64,000 nt of DNA, taken from Flammeovirgaceae bacterium UBA2371 (GTDB lineage: Bacteria; Bacteroidota; Bacteroidia; Cytophagales; Cyclobacteriaceae). This document shows positions 62,229 through 64,000 of the stretch, in pieces (the first letter of the stretch is position 1; every line of letters starts with the position of its first letter). The translations under genes were made by a program, and so were the position numbers. The notes below the pieces were generated by a model that did not search any database, was not told the DNA's origin, and was given only the letters and a program-made list of their open reading frames with translations. The stretch covers positions 48,652 through 112,651 of the forward strand of contig DDTF01000048.1 of NCBI GenBank assembly GCA_002345965.1, given 5' to 3'.

Positions 62229-62251
62229 AGAAATTGGGGCGGTTTTGTTTT
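62218..62251 (+). terminator. Attenuator terminator ahead of ilvE
   Basis: A perfect 10-bp stem AAACCGCCCC / GGGGCGGTTT with an eight-base loop is followed by TGTTTT. It lies 24 bp after the leader peptide stop and 37 bp ahead of the ilvE start codon. Confidence 0.9.
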
Positions 62252-62287
62252 ATATGGGTTTTAACAAACTAACGATTGTTCTAAAGT

Positions 62288-63175
62288 ATGTACTACACTA
62301 ACGACACGACACTTTTCCTGAATGGAAAATTCGTAAAAGCAGCGGACGCAAAAACCGACCTCTTCAGTCAAACACTTCACTACGGTTATGGCGTATTCGA
62401 AGGAATACGCGCTTATCAAACTGTGAATGGCGTGAAAATTTTTAAAGCACGTGAACACTATGAGCGATTGCTCCGAAGTGCATCACTGGTAGGCATACCA
62501 CTCAATTATGATCCCGAAGAACTCACACAAGCCACCTACGAAGTACTGGCGAGAAATAGCCAAAGCAATGCGTACGTGCGTCCACTGGTTTTTTGTAGTC
62601 CGAATATGTCACTCACCAGTCCGCATGAAGTTTCATTGATGATTGCATCTTGGGAATGGGGAAAATACCTGGGTGACCAGCTTTTAAAAGTTTGCATCTC
62701 GTCCTATCAAAGGCCTAATCCTAAATCATTCAAGGTAGAAGCTAAAGCTTGTGGCCATTATGTAAACTCTATATTGGCAACTACCGAGGCCAAACAACGT
62801 GGTTTTGATGAAGGGCTCCTGCTCGATATCGAAGGGTTTGTTGCCGAAGGTCCTGGTGCCAATTTCTTCTACGAAAAGGATGGTGTACTCTACACACCAC
62901 CACGAGGCAGTATTCTTCCAGGCATTACGCGTCAAACCGTGTTGGAAATTTGTTCCGAGTTGGATTTGAGGGTTGAAGAAAAACTTTTCAAGCCTGAAGA
63001 TTTGTTCGATGCCGACAGTGCCTTCTTCTGCGGTACCGCTGCCGAAGTCATTGGTATCGAATCCATCGAAGGACAAAAATTTAGTAAGCCATGGAAAGAG
63101 TCGATGGGTGCTATTGTTCAGGAAGCTTATCGATGCCTTGTATTGGATAAGAGCTACAGCTACGTGATCGTATGA
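62288..63175 (+). CDS. ilvE: Branched-chain amino acid aminotransferase
   Basis: Protein of 295 residues of fold-type IV PLP enzymes. Landmarks are GYGVFEGIRAYQTVNG near the start, KACGHYVNSILATTEAKQRGFDEGLLLD around the PLP lysine, and GPGANFFYEKDGVLYTPPRGSILPGITRQTVLEI. It carries out the last step of valine, leucine and isoleucine synthesis and the first of their breakdown, using glutamate. It is the first gene after the ilv attenuator, and ilvD follows by 73 bp. Confidence 0.93.
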   Translation: MYYTNDTTLFLNGKFVKAADAKTDLFSQTLHYGYGVFEGIRAYQTVNGVKIFKAREHYERLLRSASLVGIPLNYDPEELTQATYEVLARNSQSNAYVRPLVFCSPNMSLTSPHEVSLMIASWEWGKYLGDQLLKVCISSYQRPNPKSFKVEAKACGHYVNSILATTEAKQRGFDEGLLLDIEGFVAEGPGANFFYEKDGVLYTPPRGSILPGITRQTVLEICSELDLRVEEKLFKPEDLFDADSAFFCGTAAEVIGIESIEGQKFSKPWKESMGAIVQEAYRCLVLDKSYSYVIV

Positions 63176-63184
63176 TAATTAAAA

Positions 63185-63229
63185 TTCAAAGTTTGAAATT
63201 CAAAATTACGCAACACTACAAACTTTGAA
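63185..63229 (+). repeat. Hairpin between ilvE and ilvD
   Basis: TTCAAAGTTTG (63185-63195) and CAAACTTTGAA (63219-63229) are perfect complements over 11 bp with a 23-base loop. AT-rich direct copies of TTCAAA and TTGAA surround it. There is no T-run after it, so it is not a normal terminator; it may affect mRNA stability or ilvD translation. Confidence 0.45.
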
Positions 63230-63248
63230 CCTTGAATATTGAATTAAG

Positions 63249-64000
63249 ATGGAGCTGAACAAATACAGTAAAACGATTACCCAAGACAGTACGTTGCCTG
63301 CTGCGCAAGCCATGTTGTATGGCATAGGCCTGACTGAACATGATCTAAAAAAAGCACAGGTAGGAATTGTTAGTACTGGCTTTGACGGAAACACCTGCAA
63401 TATGCATCTCAACGCACTGGCGCAAGAAGTAAAACAGGCGGTATGGGATCAGGATCTGGTGGGATTGGTTTTTCATACTATTGGAGTGAGTGATGGCATC
63501 TCCAATGGCACGGAAGGCATGCGCTACTCTTTGGTTAGTCGAGAAGTAATTGCTGATTCCATTGAAACCGTTTGCAATGCACAATATTATGACGGGCTGA
63601 TCGCTGTAGTAGGCTGTGATAAAAATATGCCCGGGTCGCTGATTGCCATGGGCAGATTGAACAGGCCTGCCATTATGGTGTATGGTGGCACCATAGCCGG
63701 TGGACACTGGAAAGGAAAACCATTGAACATCGTTTCGGCTTTTGAAGCCCTGGGTGAAAAGATGGCCAATAAACTTTCGGATGAAGATTATAAAGGCATC
63801 ATCCAGAATGCCTGTCCCGGTGCCGGTGCATGTGGCGGTATGTACACCGCCAATACAATGGCCTCTGCCATCGAGGCATTGGGTATGGCACTGCCCTACT
63901 CCTCTTCCAATCCTGCGTTGAGTAAAGAAAAGTCTGCAGAATGCAAGACTGCAAGTGAGGCCATTCACTTTCTTTTAGAAAAAGACATCAAGCCTCGTGA
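63249..64000 (+). CDS. ilvD: Dihydroxy-acid dehydratase, 3' truncated by the window end
   Basis: The frame is open from ATG 63249 through base 64000 (250 codons visible). It starts MELNKYSKTITQDSTLPAAQ, and NTCNMHLNALA, VGCDKNMPGSLIAM and CPGAGACGGMYTANTMASA carry the cysteines that bind the iron-sulfur cluster of the IlvD/EDD family. It dehydrates dihydroxy acids in valine and isoleucine synthesis. A related sugar-acid dehydratase is less likely because ilvE precedes it. The C-terminal half is not in view. Confidence 0.95.
   Translation, partial: MELNKYSKTITQDSTLPAAQAMLYGIGLTEHDLKKAQVGIVSTGFDGNTCNMHLNALAQEVKQAVWDQDLVGLVFHTIGVSDGISNGTEGMRYSLVSREVIADSIETVCNAQYYDGLIAVVGCDKNMPGSLIAMGRLNRPAIMVYGGTIAGGHWKGKPLNIVSAFEALGEKMANKLSDEDYKGIIQNACPGAGACGGMYTANTMASAIEALGMALPYSSSNPALSKEKSAECKTASEAIHFLLEKDIKPR

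Overview
The window comes from a member of the Bacteroidota, most likely the class Cytophagia. The evidence is the AT-rich sequence, type IX secretion (T9SS) C-terminal sorting domains (25626-26111) and a gliding-motility-associated C-terminus (53212-55908). Further support comes from many SPII lipoproteins, a fused DAHP synthase-chorismate mutase, and promoters of the Bacteroidota form TTTG-N19/20-TAnnTTTG (15457-15488; 49437-49467). No phage, transposon, CRISPR array or rRNA was seen, so this looks like ordinary chromosome. Both ends cut a gene: cystathionine beta-synthase on the left and ilvD on the right.

Layout. 1-4.5 kb: cystathionine beta-synthase and two related OmpA-type envelope proteins. 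4.5-15.3 kb: a five-gene minus-strand operon that begins with an alpha-2-macroglobulin and ends with penicillin-binding protein 1C, with a TIGR04076 protein, an aldo/keto reductase and a sodium symporter between them. 15.5-21.6 kb: an MscS channel, a DUF3137 protein and several membrane or lipoproteins of unknown role. 21.6-31.2 kb: surface proteins, including a 1186-residue trimeric-adhesin-like protein with an S74 self-cleaving chaperone, its T9SS partner, a beta-helix lipoprotein and a small beta-barrel. 31.2-38.8 kb: a LytTR/TPR-kinase regulatory cluster directly behind the phenylalanine/tyrosine operon pheA-aminotransferase-tyrA-DAHP synthase/chorismate mutase. 39-43.8 kb: a lipoprotein, a SET-domain protein, and an ECF sigma/anti-sigma operon with three tandem DUF4097-like proteins. 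43.8-49.4 kb: a DMT exporter, peroxiredoxin, TauE/SafE, Crp/Fnr regulator, exported formylglycine-generating-enzyme homologue and Rrf2 regulator. 49.5-57.4 kb: two tRNA-Leu, tRNA-Lys, a subtilase, DoxX, a TPR/SH3 protein, a large T9SS type-B protein and an RlmD-type methyltransferase. 57.4-64 kb: a dnaE-like/dinB translesion cassette and the start of the ilv operon.

The most interesting content is regulatory and lies between the genes. Two complete ribosome-mediated attenuators can be read directly. One precedes pheA: a 25-residue leader peptide with seven Phe/Tyr codons in a run of eight, an antiterminator and a 13-bp terminator. The other precedes ilvE: a 34-residue leader with nine Ile/Val/Leu codons in a run of ten, an antiterminator and a 10-bp terminator. 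Neither leader is annotated by ordinary ORF callers. The dinB-dnaE cassette carries three copies of the half-site TACTAAA just ahead of its start codon, which looks like a damage-response operator. The ECF sigma gene and the first DUF4097 gene share a two-block promoter-like motif (GTAACC-N15-GGTAA), suggesting an autoregulated regulon. A perfect Fnr-type palindrome lies upstream of the peroxiredoxin gene.

All functional calls rest on motifs and family knowledge. No database search, alignment or folding program was run.
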